Source: Symbiodinium natans (Eukaryota; Sar; Dinophyceae; Suessiales; Symbiodiniaceae). From it: a DNA stretch of 64,000 bases. The position numbers and the translations under genes are program-made. Of the stretch, positions 31,374 to 41,200 are shown piece after piece. The notes under the pieces were generated by a model. The model saw nothing but the letters and a program-made list of their open reading frames with translations, was not told the DNA's origin and did not search any database. The stretch's first letter is position 1. The number at the start of each line of letters is the position of its first letter. Location: NCBI GenBank assembly GCA_905221605.1, contig CAJNDS010002435.1, forward strand, positions 410,001 through 474,000. The letters run 5' to 3'.

Positions 31374-32021
31374 TCAGGCCTCCAAAGGCGGGAACCATGG
31401 TTTGGTCTTGAAGACGACGTTTCCGCCTAGCCTCGGTCGGCGATGGGCCCCGGGAACACTTTGTCTGCAACCACAGCTGAGTTGCTAAACCCTGCACCCT
31501 AAACCCTAAACACCGTAAACCCTAAACCCTAAACCTGATTTCAGAACCCGTAAACCAGGAAAAAACTATACAAGCGCGGACTCGGGTCTTCTATGTGGGC
31601 GCGCGGGTGGCCCCCTGACCCCGTTGTCGACTTCACATGGACCCCGAAACCCGTAAAGGCAATGCCTGAAAGTCCCCTGTTTCAATGAGGGCTCTCCCAG
31701 GCGCCTTGCTCGAAACATCTAAACCCTAAACCGAAAATCGTAAACCCTGCACACTAAACCCTAAACCCTAATCCTGGAATCCGGTTCGAAGCTCAACCTG
31801 CTGGGCCCAAAGTCCTTCATAGCCAGGCCGATTGGGTATACTTCGCTACCATAAGGGTTCTTATTCTGGCGACGAGAGGTGCGGGCCTTTTAAAGGGGTT
31901 AGGAGGGTGCGCTCCTTAACGAAGGGGCGTTAGGCTCGCCGGGGGCTGTGAGGCCCCGAACCCCCGCAGACACAGATGTTAAGCTTCCATGGTTTGGAGG
32001 TTTTGCATTGCCAGGAACAGA

Positions 32022-32161
32022 GTTTAGGGTTTAGGGTTTAGGGTTTAGGGTTTAGGGTTTAGGGTTTAGGGTTTAGGGTTTAGGGTTTAGGGTTTAGGGT
32101 TTAGGGTTTAGGGTTTAGGGTTTAGGGTTTAGGGTTTAGGGTTTAGGGTTTAGGGTTTAGG
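32022..32161. repeat. Telomere-like array, about 20 TTTAGGG units
   Basis: A perfect run ending in TTTAGGGGGACAG beside the open minus-strand island at 32,174-32,302. Confidence 0.97.
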
Positions 32162-32173
32162 GGGACAGTAAAC

Positions 32174-32302
32174 CCACCCGATCGAAGTAACGAAAGGGGT
32201 GGTCCAGCTTTCTGGGTATCCGAGAGGCAAGACGATCTCCTTGCCATCAATCTTGAAGACCTGCTCAGGGTCAAGGTGGTTTAGGTCAAAACCCGAGAGG
32301 CT
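32174..32302 (-). CDS. Unassigned exon-like island, 43 codons
   Basis: From AACAG| to a GTTTAC donor the frame is exactly 43 codons in phase 0 and reads as a plausible folded segment (FDLNHLDPEQVFKIDGKEIV, LPLGYPESWTTPFVTSIGW). I do not recognise the family. It lies upstream of the GH5 gene on the same strand and could be one of its 5' exons, but no GH5 motif supports this. Confidence 0.4.
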
Positions 32303-33362
32303 CTGTTAGGGCTTCGGGTTTAGGGCTTAGGGCTTAAGACTCCGCGCGGAGTTCTCAGGCGGTTTGCCTTAGAGCGCTGGGGGGGGGGCGAACCACGTAG
32401 CAACCTTAAACCCGAAACCCTAAACCCTAAACCCTAAACCCTAAACCCTAAACCCTAAACCCTAAACCCTAAGCCAACCAAAACTGGGCTGAGAGGCCTG
32501 CCGGACTTCGTAGACTCTCGAGGGCAGGTTTATGGGACTTCGCTCCCTCGCAGGAAACCCCTCAGCCCCAGCCCTGTCCCTGAATCCAGAAGCCCTAAAC
32601 CGTTTAGGGTTTAGGGTTTAGGGTTAGGGTCTAAACCCCAAATTCTAAAGGGTTTAGGCTTTAGGGTTTGGGGTTTAGGGTTAGGGTCTAAACCCCAAAT
32701 TCTAAACCCCAAACCCTGCACCTCGCCATCGATGACAGCCCGGTCCTTTCGCAGCGGTGTGTCTTCTGAAGCCATGACCCGGGCTCCCGCTTCCGCTGAG
32801 CAAAAGATTGCAGCTCCCGGGCAAAAGAGTCTAGTTAGGGGCTTTCAGGGTGTAGGGCTTAGGGTTCTAGGGTGTAGGTTTGGGGAGTTCAGGGAGTTCA
32901 GGGAGTGTAGGCATTTTGGGGTCGAGGGTTTAGGGGATGTTTTTTATGCATTCCAAGCACTTTGCTTGCATTTGCCGCGTTGTTCAGCATTTTGGGTGTC
33001 AGGGCTTTTAGGGTTCAAGGGATTTCGGGCGCGGGGTGGAGCACCGAGAGTCCGAATTCTGCGTTTTCAAAGTGGCGGAATGACCAGTCGGCACGACCTA
33101 ACACCCTTTCCAGGAGGTCTCCTCACCACTGCCTGCCTAAACCCTAAACCCTAAACCCCATGGTGGGTCCAGACTGGCATTTCGGGCCTTTCTCAAGCCG
33201 TGGCATTCAGGTCGCTGTGCATCGTTGGCAACCTTTCGGGGTATCCTGAGCCCCTGCTGTGTGGGGTTTAGGGTTTAGGTTTTAGGGTTTAATCGCTCAC
33301 ACTCGGGGTTTAGGGTTTAGGGTTTAGGGTTTAGGGTTTAGGGTTTAGGGTTTAGGGTTTAG

Positions 33363-33399
33363 GGTGTAGGGTGTAGGGTGTAGGGTGTAGGGTGTAGGG
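33363..33399. repeat. GGGTGTA variant block
   Basis: Five to six tandem GGGTGTA units at the end of a TTTAGGG array. A longer block of the same variant is at 35,806-35,872. Confidence 0.9.
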
Positions 33400-33485
33400 A
33401 CTAGTGCGGTTCAGCTTTGCGAGGGGTTCTGGCTGTGAGATGGGGAACTGCTGAGGAGCCTGGCACGGGAGCAGCCTTCTGCCTT

Positions 33486-33594
33486 GAGTTTAGGGTTTAG
33501 GGTTTAGGGTTTAGGGTTTAGGGTTTAGGGTTTAGGGTTTAGGGTTTAGGGTTTAGGGTTTAGGGTTTAGGGTTTAGGGTTTAGGGTTTAGGGT
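33486..33594. repeat. Telomere-like array, about 15 TTTAGGG units
   Basis: A perfect run, followed by a 300-bp unique stretch leading to introner copy 6. Confidence 0.97.
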
Positions 33595-33884
33595 TTGCTT
33601 GCAGAGCGGTTTGCCGTCCACAAAGTGCCTTAAAGAGACAGCTCCTCAGCCTCGCGAATTCGCAGTGCGGTCGAGAGCCGCAAGTGGATCTCGAACAAAA
33701 AACTAGCTTTCCTCGATTCCTCCAAGGGCGTTTTTTTTTGGAGGCACCCAGAGAGCCCAATATACCCCCTGAATAAGGGTATATGACCTTGAACTAGACC
33801 GGGGTCCTTCATATGACCTCAGGCATACTCCTCAATCAACTCAGGTGTATTGGGCCCTTTGGGCATATGGACTTTCAGGGTCTC

Positions 33885-34028
33885 CACTTAGAGGTTCATG
33901 GTACTTATTCACCAATCATCACTGTACTTATAACTGCACTTATAACCATATTGGGGAACACTTAAGGGGCTTGCAAGTGGCTTATAAGTGCAACTAGAAT
34001 TGGTTCATAAGTACCATGAACCGCCAAG
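33885..34028. mobile_element. Introner-like element, copy 6
   Basis: CACTTAGAGGTTCATGGTAC to GTACCATGAACCGCCAAG with the inner sequence in inverted arrangement: CTTATAACTGCACTTATAAC on the left, GGGCTTGCAAGTGGCTTATA on the right. It is directly followed by CAAG|GCATCC, which opens the island at 34,033. Confidence 0.85.
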
Positions 34029-34032
34029 CAAG

Positions 34033-34161
34033 GCATCCCTCAGGTCAGGAGCGCTCCCGAGGTTGGGGCCCCAGGCCCAGGGTCGCCTGTACCACCACAG
34101 CGCCTGCCTAGGGATGGCCATCAAAGCCCTTCTTGAAAGATATGAAACCTTTTTGGCCTAA
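34033..34161 (+). CDS. Unassigned terminal exon-like island
   Basis: Starting after the AAG that follows introner copy 6, the plus frame reads 42 codons (ASLRSGALPRLGPQAQGRLY, HHSACLGMAIKALLERYETF, LA) and then TAA. If the introner works as an intron here, this is the last exon of a plus-strand gene. Product unknown. Confidence 0.4.
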   Translation, partial: ASLRSGALPRLGPQAQGRLYHHSACLGMAIKALLERYETFLA

Positions 34162-34327
34162 ATCCTAAACCCTAAGCCCTAAGCCCTAAGCCCTAAACCC
34201 TAAACCCTAAACCCTCAACCCTAAACCCCAACAAGGGAGCATGCAAAATATCCCAAAGGGCCTGCCTAGTTGCTGGTGGGTCGGGAGCTGCCAGGAGGTT
34301 CACCTTCAAGGGGCGAAAGGAGGGACC

Positions 34328-34504
34328 CTTCCAGGTGACCTTAGTGGATTTAGGGGCTACTTAGGTGTATAGGGACTAATGAGGTATGGAAGGACCCTTT
34401 GGAGGCTGCGGCTACCTAGGTGCATAGGGAGTTTATAAGGTGTATGCAGGGGATATTGAGGGGAATAAACTTTGAGGGTCCCTTCTAGGGGTCCCTCCTT
34501 GTAC
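34328..34504. mobile_element. Dispersed short element, GGGTCCCTTCTAGGGG family, copy 2
   Basis: Shares CTTCTAGGGGTCCCTCCTT and a GGGGAATAA motif with 14,041-14,166. It begins AGTGGATTTAGGGGC just after an AGGGACCCTTCC motif. Ends are approximate. Confidence 0.5.
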
Positions 34505-34575
34505 CCCTTAACACCTGGACCATCAAGCACCCACATTGATGGGCTCGAGTCTTCCAAAGCTCACGGGAGTGGTAT

Positions 34576-34785
34576 TGGGATGTTCCCCCTTATGCTCCTT
34601 AGTAGGGATTCGAGTGGGGATTCGAGTACCCCCGATTATGCTCCGTATTAGGGACCTGTGAGTATAAGGGGGAACATCCCAAGTGGGGTATGTTGTTTCG
34701 ACAAAACAAAAGTCGACCCCCACACAGTATTCCCCTTACGATACTATTTAGGGATTGCTAGGAAAAAGGGTGAACATCCCAAGTT
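34576..34785. mobile_element. TGGGATGTTCCCC short element, one full and one partial copy
   Basis: TGGGATGTTCCCCCTTATGC to GTATAAGGGGGAACATCCCA (34,576-34,685) is an inverted repeat of about 20 bp enclosing TCCTTAGTAGGGATT and its complement-like partner. A second, diverged partial unit follows to AACATCCCAAG at 34,785. Confidence 0.8.
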
Positions 34786-34989
34786 TAGGGTTTCCCTAAA
34801 CCCTAAACCCTAAACCCTAAACCCTAAACCCTAAACCCTAAACCCTAAACCCTAAACCCTAAACCCTATTTAGGGCACGGATCCCTTCACGGCTTTAAGA
34901 TGCCGCAGGCCGAGCGCCAAGCTGACTTTGGCTGCGGACTGAGGGCCTCCGCGGTCTCCGCCTGCCGATCTCAAAAATCTTGGGGTCGA

Positions 34990-35279
34990 TTTTGTTTGGT
35001 CATATATGGCATGTATTCGTAAAAACATATATACACAAACACATTTATATATATATATATGTATATGTATACACTATATGCATGCAGGTGTATATACACC
35101 GACATTAAAAGAAAAACCGAGGCTCCAAGGTGTCTGACGTCCAACAAAAATGGTTTCGGTCCTACGTTTGTAGCGCTGAGGCTCAAGGGTTACAAGACAC
35201 ATGTCCAGTTCTACATACGTACATACATACATACATACAGACATACATACACCAAAACTCTAAATTATATATACATATG

Positions 35280-35313
<34 letters not shown>

Positions 35314-35345
35314 CACATACATACATACATACATACTTGTATATG
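34990..35345. repeat. AT-rich microsatellites, (TA)n and (ATAC)n
   Basis: Runs of TATA at 35,047-35,066 and 35,268-35,312 and ATAC/CATA tetramers at 35,216-35,250 and 35,316-35,336. The intervening 100 bp are unique. Tyr/Ile-rich frames are repeat translations. Confidence 0.9.
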
Positions 35346-35469
35346 TCAATTAGATGTATAAACAAAAACCTTAAGCCAACCTCTTCGGGCTTTTGCCGCG
35401 GCCGCTTCGCCCCTGGAGAGGCTGGCGTCGCTCTGCGCCGCTTGCTGGGTGTGGCTCGCGGATCTGCAG

Positions 35470-35872
35470 GTTTAGGGTTTAGGGTTTAGGGTTTAGGGTT
35501 TAGGGTTTAGGGTTTAGGGTTTAGGGGTTAGGGTTTAGGGTTTAGGGTTTAGGGTTTAGGGCTTAGGGTTTAGGGTTTAGGGTTTAGAGTTTTAGGGTTT
35601 AGGGTTTAGGGTTTAGGGTTTAGGGTTTAGGTTTAGGGTTTAGGGCTTAGGGTTTAGAATTCCCTCCTTACATCTCTTAAGGTTAAGGGTTAGGGTTTAG
35701 GGTTTAGGGTTTAGGGTTTAGGGTTTAGGGTTTAGGGTTTAGGGTTTAGGGTTTAGGGTTTAGGGTTTAGGGTTTAGGGTTTAGGGTTTAGGGTTTAGGG
35801 TTTAGGGTGTAGGGTGTAGGGTGTAGGGTGTAGGGGGTAGGGTGTAGGGTGTAGGGTGTAGGGTGTAGGATC
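35470..35872. repeat. Long telomere-like region with variant blocks
   Basis: Two TTTAGGG arrays (35,470-35,660 and 35,690-35,805) separated by a short unique AATTCCCTCC piece and followed by about nine GGGTGTA units. The island just before it ends GATCTGCAG|GTTTAGGG, so the first repeat could serve as a splice donor. Confidence 0.95.
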
Positions 35873-35956
35873 TAGGGTTTGTGGGTTTAGGGTGTAAGGT
35901 TCAGAGTTAGCGGATTTCCATTTTCTAACCATGCACCACCCCCTAGCACCCAAACC

Positions 35957-36121
35957 ATGGCAATTCATTCAGGCCAGGTCGAGGAGGACACTCCCCAAAA
36001 CTCCTCTAAGCACTCCTCCCCGCCCCCTATAACTAGAGATTTCATTGAAGCTCTAATTTGTCGGGGCAAAGAAGTAGCCCTTGCTATGAAACCCTCCACC
36101 CTATCAAACTCTGACCTCTAA
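35957..36121 (+). CDS. Small open frame of 54 codons, unassigned
   Basis: ATG in a good context (ACCATGG) opens a 54-codon frame ending at TAA: MAIHSGQVEEDTPQNSSKHS, then a proline patch and ITRDFIEALICRGKEVALAM. The same frame is open upstream to about 35,910, so it may instead be a longer exon. No family recognised. Confidence 0.35.
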   Translation: MAIHSGQVEEDTPQNSSKHSSPPPITRDFIEALICRGKEVALAMKPSTLSNSDL

Positions 36122-36353
36122 ACCCCTACCTTGGACCCTTAAGGTCGTTTGGAGTCCCTTGTTTAGGATGCTTAAGGGCATATAAGGGCCATACTAGGAG
36201 CATATGAAGGGGAACCTTGAGAGGCACAACCTTAGGGGTAGGAGTCTTCTTCCCTTGAAAGCCCCAAAAAAACCTTAACTGGCGGCCTCTGTTCACTGCG
36301 GGCAGCGGAGGGCAGGCCTGCGAAGATGGGCCCACCACTTCAGCTCCCACCTT

Positions 36354-36452
36354 TGGGGATGTTCCCCCTTATGATTGCAGTCCCATGATGGGGAGTCTAT
36401 GTGCCCCCTTATGATCTTCCCTACAAGGACTGTTAGCAACACCGGGAATATC
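36354..36452. mobile_element. TGGGATGTTCCCC short element
   Basis: GGGGATGTTCCCCCTTATGA on the left; on the right GGACTGTTAGCAACACCGGG then AATATCCCAAC. The core TACTATAAT is diverged. Confidence 0.65.
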
Positions 36453-36698
36453 CCAACTCCTACCCTCCACAAGGGTAGGATCCTTGCAAGGGAAAGCGTT
36501 TCGACTTTAGTTTCTTCTGCCACCCGCCCAGCACTCTCGCACACTGCGGGGATTGCTTTGGAGGCTTAGGGTTTAGGGTTTGGGGTTTAATTAGGGTTTG
36601 GGGCATGCCTGTACTTATGATGTGTCTCAGGGTTTAATCGCTCACACTCGGACAAGCCAGGCGAGGCACACAGGTTCAGCAGTCTCAGGGTTTAGGGT

Positions 36699-36990
36699 TT
36701 AGGGTTTTGGGGAGTACTCATCCCAGGTGGGGGGGTTAGGAGCTGAGGACTGTGGGCTCAGGGCTGCAATTGAGGGCCCAACTACTGAGGCTTCATTTGC
36801 AAAGACTCTTAGGGGGCGGGGCGGACACTTCTCTCGCAGTTTTTTTAAAAATAGGACTATCCTGTCCTTGCACAGGGAGTTTGAGGGCTGTAGCTTAAGC
36901 CAGGGACGATGAAGGGGCTTGGGGAAGACACGTTGGACAGAACGAGCCACACCCCGTGCAAAGCGCACAAAATGAGCCAGTGTGTGGAGA
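36699..36990 (-). CDS. Unassigned open frame, about 95 codons
   Basis: One of the longer non-repeat open frames: basic and mixed composition, with RFARGVARSVQRVFPKPLHR and IVLFLKKLREKCPPRPLRVF. It ends in a telomere-like array. It could be an exon; I see no motif. Confidence 0.35.
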
Positions 36991-37227
36991 GCCTCTGATC
37001 TCGTAGGCCTCGGGCTCTACAAAGGGCCCGCAGCTGTGAAGTCGTCTCGAACCTTCACACCTTGAGCCCTACACTTCTGGAGCCCAAAGGCCCCTCCTTG
37101 GCCCCTCTACCCGAGCTATAGAGCCAGCCTTGGGATCTTCCCAGTTTAGGGTTTAGGGTTTAGGGTTTAGGGTTTAGGGTTTAGGGTTTAGGGTTTAGGG
37201 TTTAGGGTTTAGGGCAACAGGGCCGAT

Positions 37228-37288
37228 CGTGCCCCCTATTTGAATCCCCAATGAGGAAGTGTCGGTAGAAGGGGGAACATCCCAAGGG
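37228..37288. mobile_element. TGGGATGTTCCCC short element, right half
   Basis: Only the right side is clear: GTCGGTAGAAGGGGGAACATCCCAAG (split here as GTCGGTAGAAG plus GGGGAACATCCCAAG). The left half is eroded. Confidence 0.55.
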
Positions 37289-38115
37289 CCGGCTCTCTAA
37301 AGCCTCCTAAGTCAGCAACAGAGGCCACTTGCCAGAACCTGCGCACAACAGAATCCTACAAGAAACCGGCCGCAAGTGGGGTTCCCGAATTCGGGGTCAC
37401 CCTCTTCGGGTCTGTATTTCTGAGGGGGTCCTACTATTTTGGGGGCCTATGTTAGGGGTCCGTGATATTCGTAAACCCCCAAACCCTCTAAACCCTAAAC
37501 CCCCAAACCCCAAACCCCAAACCCCAAACCCCAAACCCCAAACCCCAAACCCCAAACCCCAAACCCCAAACCCTAAACCCTAAACCCTAAACTCTACCCT
37601 AATGCTCAAAAGCCTGAAGTACCGGCCTTCACCGCCTCGGCAGCCGCGGCCGCGGCCGCGGGCGCCCGCGCCCAGCGCCCCGCAGCGCTGATCTGGCCTT
37701 GGGCGCCTTGCAGTAGGGTTCAGGGTCTAGGGTTTAGGGTTTAGGGTTTAGGGCTTAGGGCTTAGGGTTTAGGGCTTAGGCACACTTCTCGATATGTTTT
37801 TTGGGTTTTTGGTTTTGCGATGCGCGGCTCCAAAACCGAAGGCCATCTCCTCAAACTCTTCGGCCGTGAGCCGTCGGAGCTCTTGGGGCTTCAGGGCTCC
37901 AAGCCTAGGCCCGGTGCAAGAGGGACTCGGGTTTCAGGGTCTTTTGGGGGGATTTTGAGGGTTTTGGGGGGGTCGTTAAGGTTGTTTCGGGTTGTTAAGG
38001 TTCATAGGGCTTTTTTGGGCATTTAGGGTTTAGGGTTTAGGGTTTAGGGTTTAGGGTTTAGGGTTTAGGGTTTAGGGTTTAGGGTTTAGGGTTTAGGGTT
38101 TAGGGTTTGTGGGTT

Positions 38116-38227
38116 TCAAGAAGTTTTGGGGCGCCGGGGACCAAGAGTGCTGGTCCGGCCTTGGGCCGCCAGCAGATCGGCGCGCTCGTTGCCCGGGCAG
38201 CCAGAGTGGCCCTTCACGTATCGAAGC
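38116..38227 (-). CDS. RNase H terminal exon, KGHSGxxGNExAD
   Basis: Acceptor CTGAG|G; encodes LRYVKGHSGCPGNERADLLA, then a 16-residue tail and TGA at 38,118-38,116. This is the classic C-terminal RNase H motif, and the last Asp is catalytic. Confidence 0.88.
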
Positions 38228-41200
38228 CTCAGGGTTTAGGGTTTAGGGTTTAGGGTTTAGGGTTTAGGGTTTAGGGTTTAGGGTTTAGGGTTTAGAGCAT
38301 AAGCCCCAAAAAGTGTACACTTTCAGTTCTACTAGGGGAGTATAGTATCCCAAAAAGTGTAAAGTGTACTCATTCTGCCACTAAGAAGCTGCAGCGGGCG
38401 CTGTGCCTGGGCTTTGGGACTGGAGGGGGTTGAGGGTTGAGAGTTTAGGGTTTCGACCAAAACCCTTCTCTTTTTGCTGTTGCTAGCAACTTTAACTGCA
38501 TTTCCCAAAACTCTTGAAACGAACGCATACTTTGGATGCTTGTGGGACGCGAGCCTTGTTGCCAACCGTGAACCCTAAACCCTAAACCCAATGTTTAAAG
38601 ACGTGTTTTGCCACGACGTTTTTCGCCTGCGGCCTGTGCATCTTTTCCTTTGCTTTTTGGGCTTTAAAGGGAATCGACATCGTTAAGAATGTAAACGCTT
38701 ACAAGTCCGGAATGTTTTGATGTGCTTTGAAGGTCCAAAGGGGTACAAAAACCTTTAACTGTTGGAATAGTCACCTCGAATCTCCCAGAGAGTGGCCTAT
38801 GATGGCAAGGGCAAGCGCAAGTAGTAAGAGTGAGAATCTGGGTGAGGCGGAGCTCCAAGGAGAAGGAGAGAACAAACCACACGCCATTTTTTGTCGAGGT
38901 TGGCAAAGATTCCAGGTCACAACGGACCCATCGCTCAGACTGGCAGCAAAAGCATGCTGACATGCCTGGATCTGATGCACGTCGTGCAGCTGATCTTGCA
39001 CAGCACTGCTGTCCCCTCCAAAGCTAGCACGGCCCCACGTCACAACAGAGCCATCACCCAAAATGGCAGCAAAAGCCGAGCTGGCAGCTTGGATCTGCTG
39101 CACATCCTTCAGTCGATCTTGCACATCACTGCTGCTTCCACCACAGTTCGGATCGCCCCATGTCGCAACAGACCCATCGCCCAGAATGGCAGCGAAAGCC
39201 CGCTCAGTAGCTTGGATCTGCTGAACGTCCTTCAGCCGATCTTGCACAGCACTGCTGTCGCCACCACAATCAGGATCGCCCCAGGCAACAACAGACCCAT
39301 CTTTCAAAATGGCAGCAAAAGCAGCGCCGGTGGCCTGGACCTGCTTCACGTCCGTCAGCTGATCCTGCACCGCACTGCTGTCGCCACCTTCGTCGGGATC
39401 GCCCCAGGTCACAACAGACCCATCGCCCAGAATGGCAGCGAAAGAGTACCAAGCTGTTTGGATCTGCTGCACGTCCGTCAGCTGATCTTGCACGTCGCTG
39501 CTGTCACCACCACCGTCAGGATCGCCCCAGGCCACCACAGAACCATCGCAAAGAATGGCAGCAAAAGCGCCGCAAGATGATTGGATCTGTTGCACGTCCT
39601 TCAGCTGATCTTGCACATCCTCGCTGTCACCACCGCAGTCAGCATGGCCCCAGGTCACCACAGAACCGTCACCCAAGATGGCAGCCAAGGCGCCTCCCTC
39701 CTCGCAACTGCTAGCTTGGATCTGTCGCACGTCCTGCAGCTGATCCTTCAGATCGCTGCTGGCGCCACCATAGGCAGGGTCGCCCCAGGTCACGACGGAC
39801 CCATCGCCCAGGATGGCAGCAAAGGCACCGTCGGATGATCGGATCTGCCGCACGTCCTTCAGCTGATCTTGCACGGCTCTGCTGTCGCCACCCCAAGGGG
39901 CACGTCCCCAGGTCACAACGGAGCCATCACGCAGAATGGCAGCGAAAGCAAAGTTGGTAGATTGGATCTGCTGCACATCCTTCAGCCGATCTTGCACAGC
40001 ACTGCTGTCGCCACCACGATCAGGATCGCCCCAGGTAGCAACAGACCCATCGCCCAGAATGGACGCAAAAGCATAGTCGCTGCTGCAAAGCTGAGTGCTG
40101 CAGACCTCGAAGGTAAGTGCGTCGCCATTCTGCAGCCCACATTTCTCAAGCGTTGCTCTTCCGTCCAGAACGCCTCCGGAGGAGTCGAAGAGTCTGCCCC
40201 TGCCAACAGCCAGTGCCGTCCGTGCTTTGTTCTCCAATGCTTCCACAGACACATCTGCTCCTGCTTCAAGCGAAACCGTTCTGCCGCTTAGCAGGCTCAC
40301 CTTCACAGTAAGGAGCATGATGCCGCGCCGGCAGCCGCTGCTAGTACTCGGACGAACAGTTGACAAACCCCAAACCCCAAACCCCAAACCCCAAACCCCA
40401 AACCCTAAACCCTAAACCCTTTGTAAACCCTAAACCTTAAACCTAAACCCGGATCAGATGCGCACCTCAACAGTCCCAACCGGATGTGAGGGATTTGCGC
40501 GCCGACTAGGCAGCTAACCCCTCAAATCCTATGATTTGGGATGTTCCCCTTTGGGGTTTAGGGTTCAGGGTTTAGGGTTTAGGGTTTAGGGTTTAGGGTT
40601 TAGGGATGTTCCCCCCTTTTTCTAACAGTCCTTAGTAGGGATTAGAATAGGGGGTACTATAATCCCGATTGAGGACTGTTTTTTATAAGGGGGTACATCC
40701 CAACCTACAATGCCGAGTGCAGTTTCAGAATGAAAGTAGGGACTTCCAAACCCAAATTTAGGGAGTGGAGGGTGGGATTTCAAGCGAGCAAGAATGCAAG
40801 CGAGCCACGGTCAGATTCAGGGAGTGGAGGGTTTAGGGTTTAGGGTTTAGGGTTTAGGGTTTAGGGTTTAGGGTTTAGGGTTTAGGGTTTAGGGTTTAGG
40901 GTTTAGGGTTTAGGGTTTAGGGTTTAGGGTTTAGGGTTTAGGGTTTAGGGTTTAGGGTTTAGGGTTTAGGGTTTAGGGTTTAGGGTTTAGGGTTTAGGGT
41001 TTAGGGTTTAGGGTTTAGGGTTTAGGGTTTAGGGTTTAGGGTTTAGGGTTTAGGGTTTAGGGTTTAGGGTTTAGGGTTTAGGGTTTAGGGTTTAGGGTTT
41101 AGGGTTTAGGGTTTAGGGTTTAGGGTTTAGGGTTTAGGGTTTAGGGTTTAGGGTTTAGGGTTTAGGGTTTAGGGTTTAGGGTTTAGGGTTTAGGGCCAGC

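Larger units (their letters stand above)
29560..38110. other. Islands, arrays and short elements, no gene assigned
   Basis: No gene could be assembled here. Open islands of some length: plus 30,062-30,240, plus 31,556-31,690, plus 32,488-32,610, plus 33,155-33,270, plus 34,033-34,161, plus 37,006-37,125, minus 32,174-32,302 and minus 36,699-36,990. Several end at plausible donors or after AG, and both strands are represented. Short elements at 31.15, 33.9, 34.4-34.8 and 36.35 kb and AT-rich microsatellites at 35.0-35.34 kb are listed separately. Confidence 0.4.
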
